64,000 nt of DNA from Vibrio azureus (lineage in GTDB: Bacteria > Pseudomonadota > Gammaproteobacteria > Enterobacterales > Vibrionaceae). Made by a program: the position numbers and the translations under genes. The notes below the pieces were generated by a model that saw only the letters and a list, made by a program, of their open reading frames with translations, made no database searches and was not told the origin of the DNA. Positions 41,501-48,094 of the stretch are shown piece by piece (within the stretch, counting starts at the first letter, position 1; each line of letters opens with the position of its first letter). The stretch is from assembly GCF_002849855.1 (NCBI RefSeq), contig NZ_CP018616.1, positions 1,178,001 through 1,242,000 of the forward strand, written 5' to 3'.

Positions 41501-43218
41501 AGGGTAAGACGGTTGAGTTCTCGTATGATGCCAATCATGAACGTTACTTAAAGCGTTCGTCGGATGGCACCGTGACGTTCTACTTCGGTAAGACGTATGA
41601 GCGAGTGAAAAACCTGAAAACCGGTGAAATACAACACCAACATTTTGTTTTCGCTGACGGTAAGTTGATTGCGCTTAATACGCAAACCACAGACAGCAAT
41701 AACAAGCTGAAGAACAAGCAGATTCGTTACCTGCATTACGATGCCCTTGAATCGGTAGACATGGTGACCGATGGCTACGGCCTTGTGGTGGAAAAACGCA
41801 GTTATGATACGTGGGGCAAGCAGCGTCATGTTCTGTGGCAAGACAGCAGCGCAGCCAGCGTTATCCAAGCGGCGATCACAAACCGAGGTTACACTGGACA
41901 TGAGGAAATAACCGAAGTTGGCTTGATCCACATGAATGGTCGGGTATATGACCAAGAACTCGGCCGTTTTGTCAGTGCGGACCCATTGGTGCAAGCACCC
42001 TATGTGGTTAATAGTTTCAACCGTTATTCCTATGTAATGAATAACCCATTGAAGTATACTGATCCAAAAGGGTATTTCTGCTCAGATGCTGACGGGAGTA
42101 ATGCGAGCAGCAGTTGTGATGTTGGTAGTGATACTTCAAGCAACGATTCTACTGGTGACTCGAATGGCCGTTCCAGTGATGGTAAAGGAAGCGGCGACTC
42201 GACTAAAAATAACGAGAGTGAGCAAACGTCAAATTTATCCAGTGAAGGAGAACAAAAATCTCAAGCTGAAGAGGAAGTAGAGAGCGGTGGCTGGATTAGT
42301 GCCATTGCAGGTTTAGCCTATGACCTGTCACCTATTTCTACAGTTGTTGACATAGCTAATGGGGTAGTTGAAACTGGCGAGGCACTGGCTGCAGGTGAAT
42401 TTAAACAAGCAGGAATGGCAGTCGGCGGGGCATTATTTGGTGTCGTTGCTAAGAAGTTCAAAGCACCAGTTAATTTCTATAAGAAAGTTTCTAAGAAATT
42501 TGGCAAACAATGCTTTATTCGCGGTACGATGATTCATGTCCAAGGTGGATTGAAACCCATCGAAGACATTCAAGTCGGCGATCTCGTTGCTTCAAAAGAT
42601 GAATTGACGGGAGATACGGATTGGAAACCCGTAGTCACCTTGTTCCGTAATGAAAATAAGCGAATTTTTAATCTCACTTTACTTAACGGTGATGGAGAAA
42701 AAGAACAATTAGGGGTGACTGCTGAACATCCATTTTGGGTTGAAGGCCAAGGATGGGTTGAGGCTGGCGTACTTGAAGTAGGGCAACGTATATCGACGGT
42801 AGACGGTGCTGAATTAGCGGTACACTCGATAGCTTATGATGAAGAGCTGCACACAACCTACAATTTTGAGGTAGGCGACTACCATAGCTACTTTGTGGGT
42901 GAGAATGGTGCTTGGGTTCATAATGATTGTTCCTCTCCTGAATTTGAGTCGATTCCTAAGCATGGAAAAATTAAGAAAGGCAAAGCAAACCCTGAGCCTA
43001 CAAACCCGCAACAAGCTCTCGATAATTCGATAGAACTCCCAGGAAAGACGACACGAAGGGTATCTGTTGATAAGCAAACTGGAGAATTTTCAGTTTTCGA
43101 TGAGCATACGCCAGGGAAATTCCACGGTCATTCAAGGACGTGGAAGGAATTAGATCAGACTATGCAAGCTACATTGCGTAAGGCCGGACTGGTTAACAAA
43201 AAAGGCAAGATAAAATGA
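35488..43218 (+). CDS. Secreted SpvB/RHS polymorphic toxin with Hint domain
   Basis: A 2576-residue protein. It begins with a signal peptide (IWALLVASFLPGQAISA) and a SpvB/TcdB-type N-terminal domain (about 37-330; PGRAGHQPVLNLRYQS). FG-GAP-like calcium loops follow (DLNGDGK about 456, DIDNDGRDD about 484, DINNDGY about 541, DLNGDGVDD about 635), then many YD/RHS repeats from about 1100. The RHS core ends in GRFVSADPLVQAP (from 2159). A Ser/Asp-rich linker leads to a Hint self-processing domain from C2342 to VHN (2477-2479). The last 97 residues hold the toxin tip (RRVSVDKQTGEFSVFDEHTP, KFHGHSRTW, KAGLVNKKGKIK). ATG 35488 follows AAAGGA. The tip resembles polymorphic toxin type 17, from memory only. 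Confidence 0.88.
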   Translation: MVSNNHLINKTTIWALLVASFLPGQAISASSTPTLELSGEYKTSGGNATYSVPISIAPGRAGHQPVLNLRYQSNLPNGLMGIGWQLGGQSTIYRCGKNLNIDGLKGGVGFNQEDRYCLDGERLIAVNGADGKDLTEYRVKKNGYDKIVSFGDSGGSGPAYFKIWRTDGSVLEYGVSADSRVELPNQSHVYKWAINKKTDASKHNHIQYQYREDNAAGIHQLRNISYVGGKVEFRYEDRKDKSSQYLFGSVLNRTERLKQVVTFDADAKQIGTYGINYRYSNETERSLVNKVQYCSVQGACSTPIDFEWVDELAQNSMRKKSSLDFARANYFDVDRDGNKELYGVEILESHFETCSSRRPKFNPNIWAQRGRYRKTPGKIRRLDGTYTGPGDLGSFALIGSIDSPALYSLSVLSPNGVCGPHETYDYWRFADVKDVSNYTPELDGSMKQYGSNLKFAADLNGDGKQTLQNKPTYKKKPRSVKVIDIDNDGRDDWVYVDTDHKRLIFRLSQRNHAVYSLPVQTRSYGGQGRTKEYFSLSHVNFRDINNDGYLDFSVIDLERRGVSVYLFDGKNYIKSASSQSKIFNLSSPHPINIIDFNANGYPELCLINTCWANEAGKINFQKPRTVADIKDVYLVDDLNGDGVDDFVGSVGESSSKYQAYKQTSYKYQSEGKASNRIKAIKEALKSFEINYSSATNKTVHTQKRYFDYPFLNTTPVRYLVREVIKIPLGAGYPMGQYYSLSVLPTRYSYNYEGAKYHALGGGFLGFETITEVESIAFNLTSIWLNSYEMTTTVSHYNQLDLKKAGELKKVEVYKHVGKRRFIYQASDKITSTSYEYQTVDKGNGAYQVYPSKVIKQQFESGALQKTTQVSSSINAFGAITREETTVSNALNRKDRFTTRVDNQYLSQGYSTTSYTYNTITSNTVSYMAAKFARYQDGLTAYCSTTSKDIYFKPEDRFVLIHGDVDTPILVTQHQERFRYHVTGTSRDPYNGITQQTGALSQISQAEFDRQTLTPCGQYQLGNVIGDSQLELSTTTNSVAQSVTQTGQEYWKVGARSRSVKTITDHQSGLSKTTQNDYSYNSQGLLSQAITSGSEYETGMGGGGRLAFAYQYDTWGNVVSESQSGSDLPTRTTRYGFEANGLKLKTTTNAKGHTIRTVYDGQGRLVSETSALKGRTTRYEYDAFGREVRRTLPGKNNRIEQTYQLGAQCEHRLSTTASCVTTTQSNGVTQVMQYDYADREVRRLHRAFDGRWVVVDTGWDRQGHKTFVTTAQFLDQKGKAPRVTFEYDKFDREIRRIEPANRGTLAIFTTQYKGFRIEGTDARGFKRSTTHNVMGHVIRKDEPLGAYQTYQYYPDGKLKRTQDSAGNITQIQYDNLGYRTQLDDPDIGHWYYRYNALGELVYKRDANGVVTQVEYDTLGRKVSQKEGNETSQWRYDERGALGTLSWMSGKGQRSDYFYDQAGLLQEKAVTVGKEIFSTQYTYDAFERIAREVRPDGKTKTSELGKPDNQRLAVEYVYNQYGYVSAVRSPKTFADDIFASAKFREDIRQLLQQSINQANLYLQRASRYAKQEGFFREKYHEYRNKQVDVFNLDEAAANQLKDHHRYKQWCDQQGTCYLRPATWVILHDDVTIPLDVTLEGDIFRIDTERTSSGSKDGLATHEMTANPVPDNALDGLTLTQMQDMLMSGDYDGNGTLDMMRQGDIYAAKADDSLRGELLFAAEDLEQAANIAHRQYKEYRTLASDLLGLVDKVAKLSGVYCDFANTLGGDRVNASLRGRCQSSGGVSQADMLDTILTNAELAAANNSDAYVYYWQRQSTDAFDHTLSEMLGNGLMNTYEHDVNTGRVNVIATYEANKVFSSDGVSKPSRAPHIRQLRYKYDNHDNVTERYDEQLGITDRWTYDALDRVDSNTIALADKTQHGLNNPDLTGKRSYRYDKLGNIVYKSDIGDYQYSGIGAGPHAVTQANGLSYQYDAAGNMLSAKAKGSKTDERILRWSPYNKPTKIIRKGKTVEFSYDANHERYLKRSSDGTVTFYFGKTYERVKNLKTGEIQHQHFVFADGKLIALNTQTTDSNNKLKNKQIRYLHYDALESVDMVTDGYGLVVEKRSYDTWGKQRHVLWQDSSAASVIQAAITNRGYTGHEEITEVGLIHMNGRVYDQELGRFVSADPLVQAPYVVNSFNRYSYVMNNPLKYTDPKGYFCSDADGSNASSSCDVGSDTSSNDSTGDSNGRSSDGKGSGDSTKNNESEQTSNLSSEGEQKSQAEEEVESGGWISAIAGLAYDLSPISTVVDIANGVVETGEALAAGEFKQAGMAVGGALFGVVAKKFKAPVNFYKKVSKKFGKQCFIRGTMIHVQGGLKPIEDIQVGDLVASKDELTGDTDWKPVVTLFRNENKRIFNLTLLNGDGEKEQLGVTAEHPFWVEGQGWVEAGVLEVGQRISTVDGAELAVHSIAYDEELHTTYNFEVGDYHSYFVGENGAWVHNDCSSPEFESIPKHGKIKKGKANPEPTNPQQALDNSIELPGKTTRRVSVDKQTGEFSVFDEHTPGKFHGHSRTWKELDQTMQATLRKAGLVNKKGKIK

Positions 43219-43547
43219 GCGAATACCAGAGAGTGACACCTGTTACAAAAGAAGCTGCTGAAATTAGATTAAATTTAGCTAAAGGAGAAGAGCTTTGTCT
43301 TTTGCTTCTTGCTTTATGTGATCTAGAAGATTGGAAATGGGTTCAAAATGTATATCTGAAATATATATATGATGATGATTTATGGGTTGCATCTGCCGCA
43401 ATCACAGGAATAGGTCACCTTGCTAGGGTTTCAGGTCAGCTGGACAAAAAAATCGTAGTTAAAAGTCTAACTGATTTGGCCGCAGTAAAGCCAAATTTAG
43501 AGGGCAAGGTATGCGACACTATTAGTGATATTGATATGTTCCTTTAA
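43215..43547 (+). CDS. Probable immunity protein for the RHS toxin
   Basis: A 110-residue soluble helical protein whose ATG overlaps the RHS stop by 4 bases. HEAT-like helices are visible (LCLLLLALCDLEDWKWVQNV and WVASAAITGIGHLARVS). Position directly after a toxin tip, small size and tight coupling are the standard signs of a cognate immunity gene. Binding to the tip in the cytoplasm is inferred. A terminator follows 83 bases later. Confidence 0.8.
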   Translation: MSEYQRVTPVTKEAAEIRLNLAKGEELCLLLLALCDLEDWKWVQNVYLKYIYDDDLWVASAAITGIGHLARVSGQLDKKIVVKSLTDLAAVKPNLEGKVCDTISDIDMFL

Positions 43548-43630
43548 GTCTAATTTAGTGATTCAATGTATACGAGCTAAAGTTTGTTTAGTGTTCCAAA
43601 GGGCTTGTTGCAAAAATTGAAGGCGTTTCT

Positions 43631-43656
43631 GAGGTACCCATTTGGGTGCCTCTTTT
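43631..43656 (+). terminator. Terminator after the toxin/immunity operon
   Basis: GAGGTACCCA / TGGGTGCCTC (10 bp, one G-T pair) with a 2-base loop and TTTT. It is near-identical in plan to the hairpin at 58775, which also follows an immunity-like gene. Confidence 0.85.
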
Positions 43657-43939
43657 CATGCGTAAATTCCAAAGATATTTAAGAGTTCATTGAGGAAGGC
43701 GGATCTCTCCTGCACCCTGTTTTGTAACAGATTTGAAATTTATAAAGACTGATTTTATTCAATGCTTTTTAGGGGAATATTAAAGATAAGATTAAAAATT
43801 TAAAAATAAATATTAACAATGCAGTAGAATTATTAAATTTAAAGAGATGAAATAATTTAATGTTATTTGTGTGCTTTCTTGAATATATACTTTATTTCTA
43901 GCAAAATAACAGACTTTAATTATAAATTTGGGTTTTCTT
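43657..43939. other. AT-rich spacer after the toxin operon
   Basis: 283 bases with no open frame of note. It probably carries the promoter of the frameshifted small secreted protein gene. Confidence 0.4.
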
Positions 43940-44256
43940 ATGAAAAAGATTCTTTGGCTTTTGCTACTTACCTTCACCTCTTCTTTTTCATATGCAGAAA
44001 AGGATTATCAGCACGGAAAAATTAAAATTTAACAGTGACAACTAATGGAATTATGATAATGCTAGATAGTGGGGTACCGGATAACTGTGCTGATAGTAGA
44101 TATGGCTGGTTATTAATAAAGCAGGAGCATACTGCGCTGACCTCTGTAGTTCTGGCGGCTTGGGCATCTGGTAATAAGGCAGGCACGGTATACACTACAG
44201 CCAGGCAAAATGGATTCGCGTTTTGTACCGTCAATCAATTTGATCCTGTTAATTAA
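43940..44256 (+). pseudogene. Frameshifted small secreted protein, family member G
   Basis: ATG 43940 begins a clear signal peptide (MKKILWLLLLTFTSSFSYA), then EKDYQHGKIKI and a stop at 44030-44032. The rest of the family domain continues in another frame from about 44026 to 44256: NGIMIMLDSGVPDNCADSRY, the signature TSVVLAAWASGNKAGTV and a final FAFCTVNQF. One extra T in the TTT at 44028-44030 would join the two parts exactly. It is therefore a broken gene, a programmed or phase-variable frame, or a sequencing error. Confidence 0.7.
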
Positions 44257-44334
44257 GCCTATTTTATGTTCCTTAGATATAAAAGGTTCATCTAGCTCGG
44301 GGAAAATATACGTAAAGCCCAGAAGCGTGTGGTA

Positions 44335-44664
44335 ATGAAACTGATTAAATCAATATTAAAATATGCAAACATTATGGGCAAAAAGCTCTCTAAAGGGAGT
44401 AAAAGGAGAGAGGTATTTAATGCCATTTTTATTGGGTTGCCCTGTGGCTTTGTAATCGGCATGCCAGAGGTTGTAATGAGTCCTGTTGATCAGTTTTTTG
44501 AATCTTGGGGTTTTGATATACATTCCCATCCAGAGACATTGCCAGATTATTTAGATGGTGCTATATATTTATTTTCATCATTAATGATATGGTTTTTGAT
44601 TCTTATACTGTATTTAGCCATATGTGGCTGGATATTGGATAAACTTAGACAGACATTCTATTAA
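44335..44664 (+). CDS. Small two-helix membrane protein
   Basis: A 109-residue protein with a basic N-terminus (KKLSKGSKRREVF) and two hydrophobic segments: FNAIFIGLPCGFVIGMP (about 28-44) and an IYLFSSLMIWFLILILYLAI stretch (about 75-100). A GTG two codons earlier and an ATG at 44374 are other possible starts; ribosome sites are weak. It lies between the toxin operon and an unknown gene and ends before a strong terminator. Membrane immunity proteins can look like this, but no partner toxin is visible. Confidence 0.55.
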   Translation: MKLIKSILKYANIMGKKLSKGSKRREVFNAIFIGLPCGFVIGMPEVVMSPVDQFFESWGFDIHSHPETLPDYLDGAIYLFSSLMIWFLILILYLAICGWILDKLRQTFY

Positions 44665-44678
44665 TTATTTAAGTTTGG

Positions 44679-44702
44679 AGCGGTCATTTGGCCGCTTTTT
44701 TT
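44679..44702 (+). terminator. Rho-independent terminator
   Basis: AGCGGTC / GGCCGCT (7 bp, one G-T pair), 4-base loop, then eight T residues with the stem end. Strong terminator for the two-helix protein gene. Confidence 0.85.
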
Positions 44703-44872
44703 ATCAAAAATATTCATGAATAATCTTGATGAAATGATTAGAGGTAAGTGTTGGAGATGGTCTATTTGTTATGAATATTGGTGTTATCATAACTAACCTC
44801 AATTGGTAACATGACATTAGCCTGCCGTTCTTCATAATGTCGCCTTTATGAAACTACCGAGTAGGATAGATT
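44703..44872. other. Spacer with two imperfect inverted repeats
   Basis: GTTATGA...TCATAAC (about 44767-44792) and GACATTA...TAATGTC (about 44813-44841) could fold in the leader of the next genes. Function unknown. Confidence 0.35.
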
Positions 44873-44965
44873 ATGATGAATTCCTTTCACCCTTCTAAGA
44901 TTACCGATGGCATCAAGCTCAGGCTACAAAAGCGGGATAATTTAATGCTCTCAAGCGACTTTTAG
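44873..44965 (+). CDS. Possible 30-residue leader ORF
   Basis: ATG 44873 (MMNSFHPSKITDGIKLRL) has TAGGATA upstream and stops at TAG 44963-44965, inside the strong ribosome site (TAGGAGAGAGA) of the next gene. Such placement suggests coupled translation. Coding status is uncertain and no homologue is known to me. Confidence 0.35.
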   Translation: MMNSFHPSKITDGIKLRLQKRDNLMLSSDF

Positions 44966-44973
44966 GAGAGAGA

Positions 44974-45453
44974 ATGGCCAAGCTTCCTTTGTTAATGCCT
45001 GCGAAAGAGCAAGTAATAGACGATTATCATATCCTGCCCATCAAAAGTGCTGATCGTCTTGTTGTGAGAAATGCTTCTAATAAAGTTCGTAAAAAGACCA
45101 TTGCGTTCTTTAAAACAAGAAAGAGAGAAGATACAGAGAACGAAAGCATTCTAATATGGAAAGAACACCGATTAGTAAGCCACAAGAGGAAGAGTGTTAA
45201 AGCGTCAAAGGTGAAAAAAAGGGTAAAAAGCCGAAAATCCAATGCTATCGATCACAATGCGAACACCCTCAATAAACTTCCCCTTTGTTACTCTCAACTG
45301 ATCATTGCGGCTTATCAAGCAAATCCGATGAGAATAAGAACATTACCTTCGAAGCGGTATCAATGTCGCTGTAAAAAGCATAAATGCCCGTATTGCAGAA
45401 GGGCAGATAAGCAACACAAAAGTATTGCTGATGAGCATCACTACTTGAAATAA
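44974..45453 (+). CDS. Basic Cys-rich protein of unknown function
   Basis: A 159-residue, very basic protein with a Lys/Arg-rich centre (KRKSVKASKVKKRVKSRKS, about 71-89). A C-terminal CRCKKHKCPYCRR cluster (about 130-142) could bind zinc. The middle stretch LCYSQLIIAAYQANPMRIRT is the only hydrophobic part. GGAGAGAGA gives it one of the best ribosome sites in the region. It may bind nucleic acid, judged only by charge and the putative zinc cluster. No family recognised. Confidence 0.6.
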   Translation: MAKLPLLMPAKEQVIDDYHILPIKSADRLVVRNASNKVRKKTIAFFKTRKREDTENESILIWKEHRLVSHKRKSVKASKVKKRVKSRKSNAIDHNANTLNKLPLCYSQLIIAAYQANPMRIRTLPSKRYQCRCKKHKCPYCRRADKQHKSIADEHHYLK

Positions 45454-45641
45454 GCATCTATTTTATTACTCAATCAATAATAGAATGTTAAATGGTGAAA
45501 CCAATCAGGTATTTAGTGATTGGTTTTATCAATTTCAAAACAGCGGTATACAGTGATTACATGACTTTCTATGATCTGAGAAAAATATGCTGTTAGAGAG
45601 TGGCTCTAACAGTGAATAGAAACTAAGAAGGTTGAGTTCTT

Positions 45642-45998
45642 ATGAAGGTTAAATCTATTTCGTTAGCATCATTATTGCTCGTTGCATCAACAACGAGCTT
45701 TGCTTCTTATATCGCGATTTTAGAAGATCCAAAGCAGTCTACCTATCATTTCTCCAAGTACTGCTCTGAGGAGCTCCATCAGCTAAAGGCACAATCGCCC
45801 GATGCATGGATTGGGTTAACAGAATATGTGGAGTTAAGCCACGGAGCATATAGTTTTAATTATCGTGTTTACCATGCTCCAAACTATTTTGATACTGAAG
45901 AACTGGCAGTGATAAGGCTTGATGCTACGCCAGTACCACCCCCTGTTCCTGCTGACGCATCCAGTTACACATATCACTGTTCTACGGACATGTCGTAG
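45642..45998 (+). CDS. Small secreted protein, 118 residues, unknown
   Basis: Signal peptide MKVKSISLASLLLVASTTS (cut after SFA, about residue 22), then a mature protein with two cysteines (KYCSEEL and YHCSTDMS) and a proline run TPVPPPVPAD near the C-terminus. It does not carry the S-x-A-L-A-A signature of the neighbouring family. AAGAAGG lies upstream of the start. A diverged long-repeat half begins 15 bases after the stop. Confidence 0.65.
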   Translation: MKVKSISLASLLLVASTTSFASYIAILEDPKQSTYHFSKYCSEELHQLKAQSPDAWIGLTEYVELSHGAYSFNYRVYHAPNYFDTEELAVIRLDATPVPPPVPADASSYTYHCSTDMS

Positions 45999-46012
45999 TA
46001 ATTACGATAGCT

Positions 46013-46101
46013 AGGTAACCTTAAGGTGCCGTGTTCAGCAAGATGACCTTGGCTCTCTGGCACGGCAACGGCTCTTAGATAGAGTGGTTCAGCATTGAGA
46101 A
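46013..46101. repeat. Diverged half copy of the long dispersed repeat
   Basis: GGTAACCTTAAGGTGCCGTG, TTCAGCAAGATGACCTTGGC and TTCAGCATTGAGAA match, with many changes, the inverted right half of the complete element at 50176-50460. It fills the space between two convergent small genes exactly. Confidence 0.7.
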
Positions 46102-46102
46102 C

Positions 46103-46513
46103 TTAATTCCAAGTCCCTTGACCAATTTCTTCACAGCGTTGTTTATCATATACTTTGATGCTGCCACCACGTCCGACAAACTGTGCTTGTACTACCATAC
46201 CTTGGTCCACATATTCACGAAAATAGTCACATGCTACTTCGAAGCTAGTATCCTGAATCACAACAGGAACCCAAACATAACCCCCGTTTCTCGGTAAGTA
46301 AGAGTAGAAGTTAATAAAGCCCTGATCAGTGACTTCCAGTTTATGATTATATTCGTTCAATTTGAAATAATTTTGGCCATTAATTTCGTTTTTGACTTTT
46401 TGGATGACCTCAGCGCTTGCTGTTGGTTGAATGTTAGAATCTGAGGTGGACTGACAGGCGGTTAATACAAGTGCAGTGATTATTGGCAGCGCTAAATTTT
46501 TAAAGTTCTTCAT
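46103..46513 (-). CDS. Small lipoprotein, unknown
   Basis: A 136-residue exported protein with lipobox ALVLTACQS (Cys about residue 20), so it is probably lipid-anchored in the envelope. The mature part contains ANGQNY-like INGQNYFKLNEYNHKLEVTD, SYLPRNGGYVWVPVVIQD and a late DKQRCEEIGQG. No family recognised. Its stop abuts a repeat half. It could be an immunity or adaptor lipoprotein, but no partner is visible. Confidence 0.65.
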   Translation of the reverse strand: MKNFKNLALPIITALVLTACQSTSDSNIQPTASAEVIQKVKNEINGQNYFKLNEYNHKLEVTDQGFINFYSYLPRNGGYVWVPVVIQDTSFEVACDYFREYVDQGMVVQAQFVGRGGSIKVYDKQRCEEIGQGTWN

Positions 46514-47018
46514 TGTCTCTCAATTATTTTATTCGATTTTTATCTTGGGTAATTTATCAAATAAAATTTGAGATGTATATAATGTTGTCTTTTCATCTTT
46601 TATTAATAATAATTAAATATTGAAATTTTATTTACTTTAAATTTAAAAAGTATCATATTGTTTGTAATTTGATAGTTTTAAATTAAAGTTTTGCGTCAGG
46701 CAATTTGGAAATAGAATACTATTCCGCTTCGTTGTCTTCCTTGAATTCGATTCAGTGACCTCGCTCTAAATCAAGCATCTTGAAGTCACTTGGGTATATG
46801 TGTATTTAATGCTAATGTTAGACTTTATTAGGGTTAAAAAATTATAGATTGATGTTCTATCACTTCTTCTAGCTTTTGTGTTGGAATCTCTCCCTTAGTT
46901 TTACAAGAACATTTTAGCGCTTCCTGCTGAAGGGGCAGCTTTGTCTGTGAGACTTATAATGTCGAATGCGTCATTTTTCCCGTTCGTTGCAAACAATTTT
47001 CCAGATCGTTGCAAACAA
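46514..47018. other. AT-rich intergenic region holding a repeat half
   Basis: The first 170 bases are extremely AT-rich and probably include the lipoprotein promoter. A repeat half occupies 46691-46798. I see no gene in 46799-47018. Confidence 0.5.
46691..46798. repeat. Inverted left half of the long dispersed repeat
   Basis: TTGCGTCAGG, then ATTCCGCTTCGTTGTCTTCC, TTGAATTCGATTCAGTGACC and the end TCACTTGGGTATA. This is the reverse complement of the left half of the complete copy at 50176-50460, with an internal deletion. Confidence 0.8.
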
Positions 47019-47049
47019 AAGTGGCGACAGTTAAATGCTGTCGCCACTT
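47019..47049 (-). terminator. Terminator of the OmpV-like gene
   Basis: AAGTGGCGACAG / CTGTCGCCACTT, a perfect 12-bp stem with a 7-base loop. On the minus strand it is followed by TTGTTTG. It lies 28 bases past the stop. Confidence 0.8.
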
Positions 47050-47076
47050 GAATATGGAACGAATGATGACTTGTCT

Positions 47077-47826
47077 TTAAAAGAACGTGTAGTTGACTGA
47101 TAAGTACCCAGTAACACTGTCTGTATCAGATAAAATAGGGCTGTTCTTCAAATCATCTTCTAGGCTTAGATAACGCAGGCTACCCATTAAGGTGATGTTC
47201 TTTGTAAGGTACATATAACCGCCTAATCCAACAAAGTAGTCACCTTCGTAATCCATTGAGTACTCATTGAATCGAGTGCGACTTGCTTCTTCACGAGAAA
47301 CGCCATAAAGGTGATCATTCAAGCCCGCACTGTTGATCTGATAACCAATCGAAGGTGTGATGCCGAATACCCCCATTCTGAGTGGTAGGGCGGCTTTTAT
47401 TTCACCGTAATGGCCATTGTGGACACCGCTGATATCCGTTGCGATGGTACTTTCCACATAAGCAGGCGTTCCACGGAAGTGAAATTTCACGCCAGCGCCA
47501 CCGAGGAACGACGTTTTGCGCTTGTCTAGCTTCTTAATATCTACGTCACTGGAGTCAGATGGACGCATAATTCGAGGGTCGAAGCCAACTTTAGCAAAAA
47601 ATTCAACCGGGGCACCCTGACCATTAAAGCTATAGCTTGCCGTTGTTCCTTCAATACTAAAGTGTTCGTCACGGTACATGATCGATGGGAGCGGTGTAAC
47701 TTGAGTATCCATACCAATATATGGAGAAGGAGAGTAAACAGCACCAACCCCTAGAGAAAGGGTGCTATTTGCATTTGAGTAAGCGCTGACGAGCAATGTC
47801 GATACAAGCAATAATGATTTATGCAT
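47077..47826 (-). CDS. ompV: MipA/OmpV-family outer membrane protein
   Basis: A 249-residue outer-membrane beta-barrel. The signal peptide is HKSLLLVSTLLVSAYSNA. The mature barrel starts STLSLGVGAVYSPSPYIG, has VTPLPSIMYRDEHFSIEG, and ends in the aromatic barrel terminus SVNYTFF. These blocks are typical of OmpV/MipA. The start is ATG 47826 with GGAG seven bases upstream; a further 17 codons are open upstream but carry no ribosome site. The physiological substrate is unclear for this family. Confidence 0.88.
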   Translation of the reverse strand: MHKSLLLVSTLLVSAYSNANSTLSLGVGAVYSPSPYIGMDTQVTPLPSIMYRDEHFSIEGTTASYSFNGQGAPVEFFAKVGFDPRIMRPSDSSDVDIKKLDKRKTSFLGGAGVKFHFRGTPAYVESTIATDISGVHNGHYGEIKAALPLRMGVFGITPSIGYQINSAGLNDHLYGVSREEASRTRFNEYSMDYEGDYFVGLGGYMYLTKNITLMGSLRYLSLEDDLKNSPILSDTDSVTGYLSVNYTFF

Positions 47827-48028
47827 ATTGGGCTCCGATTTATAAACAGTCGCGATTCTATACATAAAATAGGCCAATTCAACATATTTTATTTAAAATT
47901 ATTTAAATTTGTTAACAGTTTTTTGGTGGTAGATTTGAAAATATCTTTAAGTTCAACTGCTTGTAATTTGAACGTTAACGGTTTTTTTTGTGATTTTTAT
48001 CACATTATTAATTGGGGTGATAAGGTTT

Positions 48029-48068
48029 TATGAGCGTGAGTACATATTGGGGTAGGTTCACGCTCATA
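48029..48068. repeat. Perfect 11-bp inverted repeat downstream of the MFS gene
   Basis: TATGAGCGTGA / TCACGCTCATA with an 18-base loop. It lies between the 3' end of the MFS gene and the OmpV promoter region and probably ends the MFS transcript, though without a T-run. Confidence 0.5.
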
Positions 48069-48094
48069 AAGATCATAAGCTAAAGACGCTTGGT

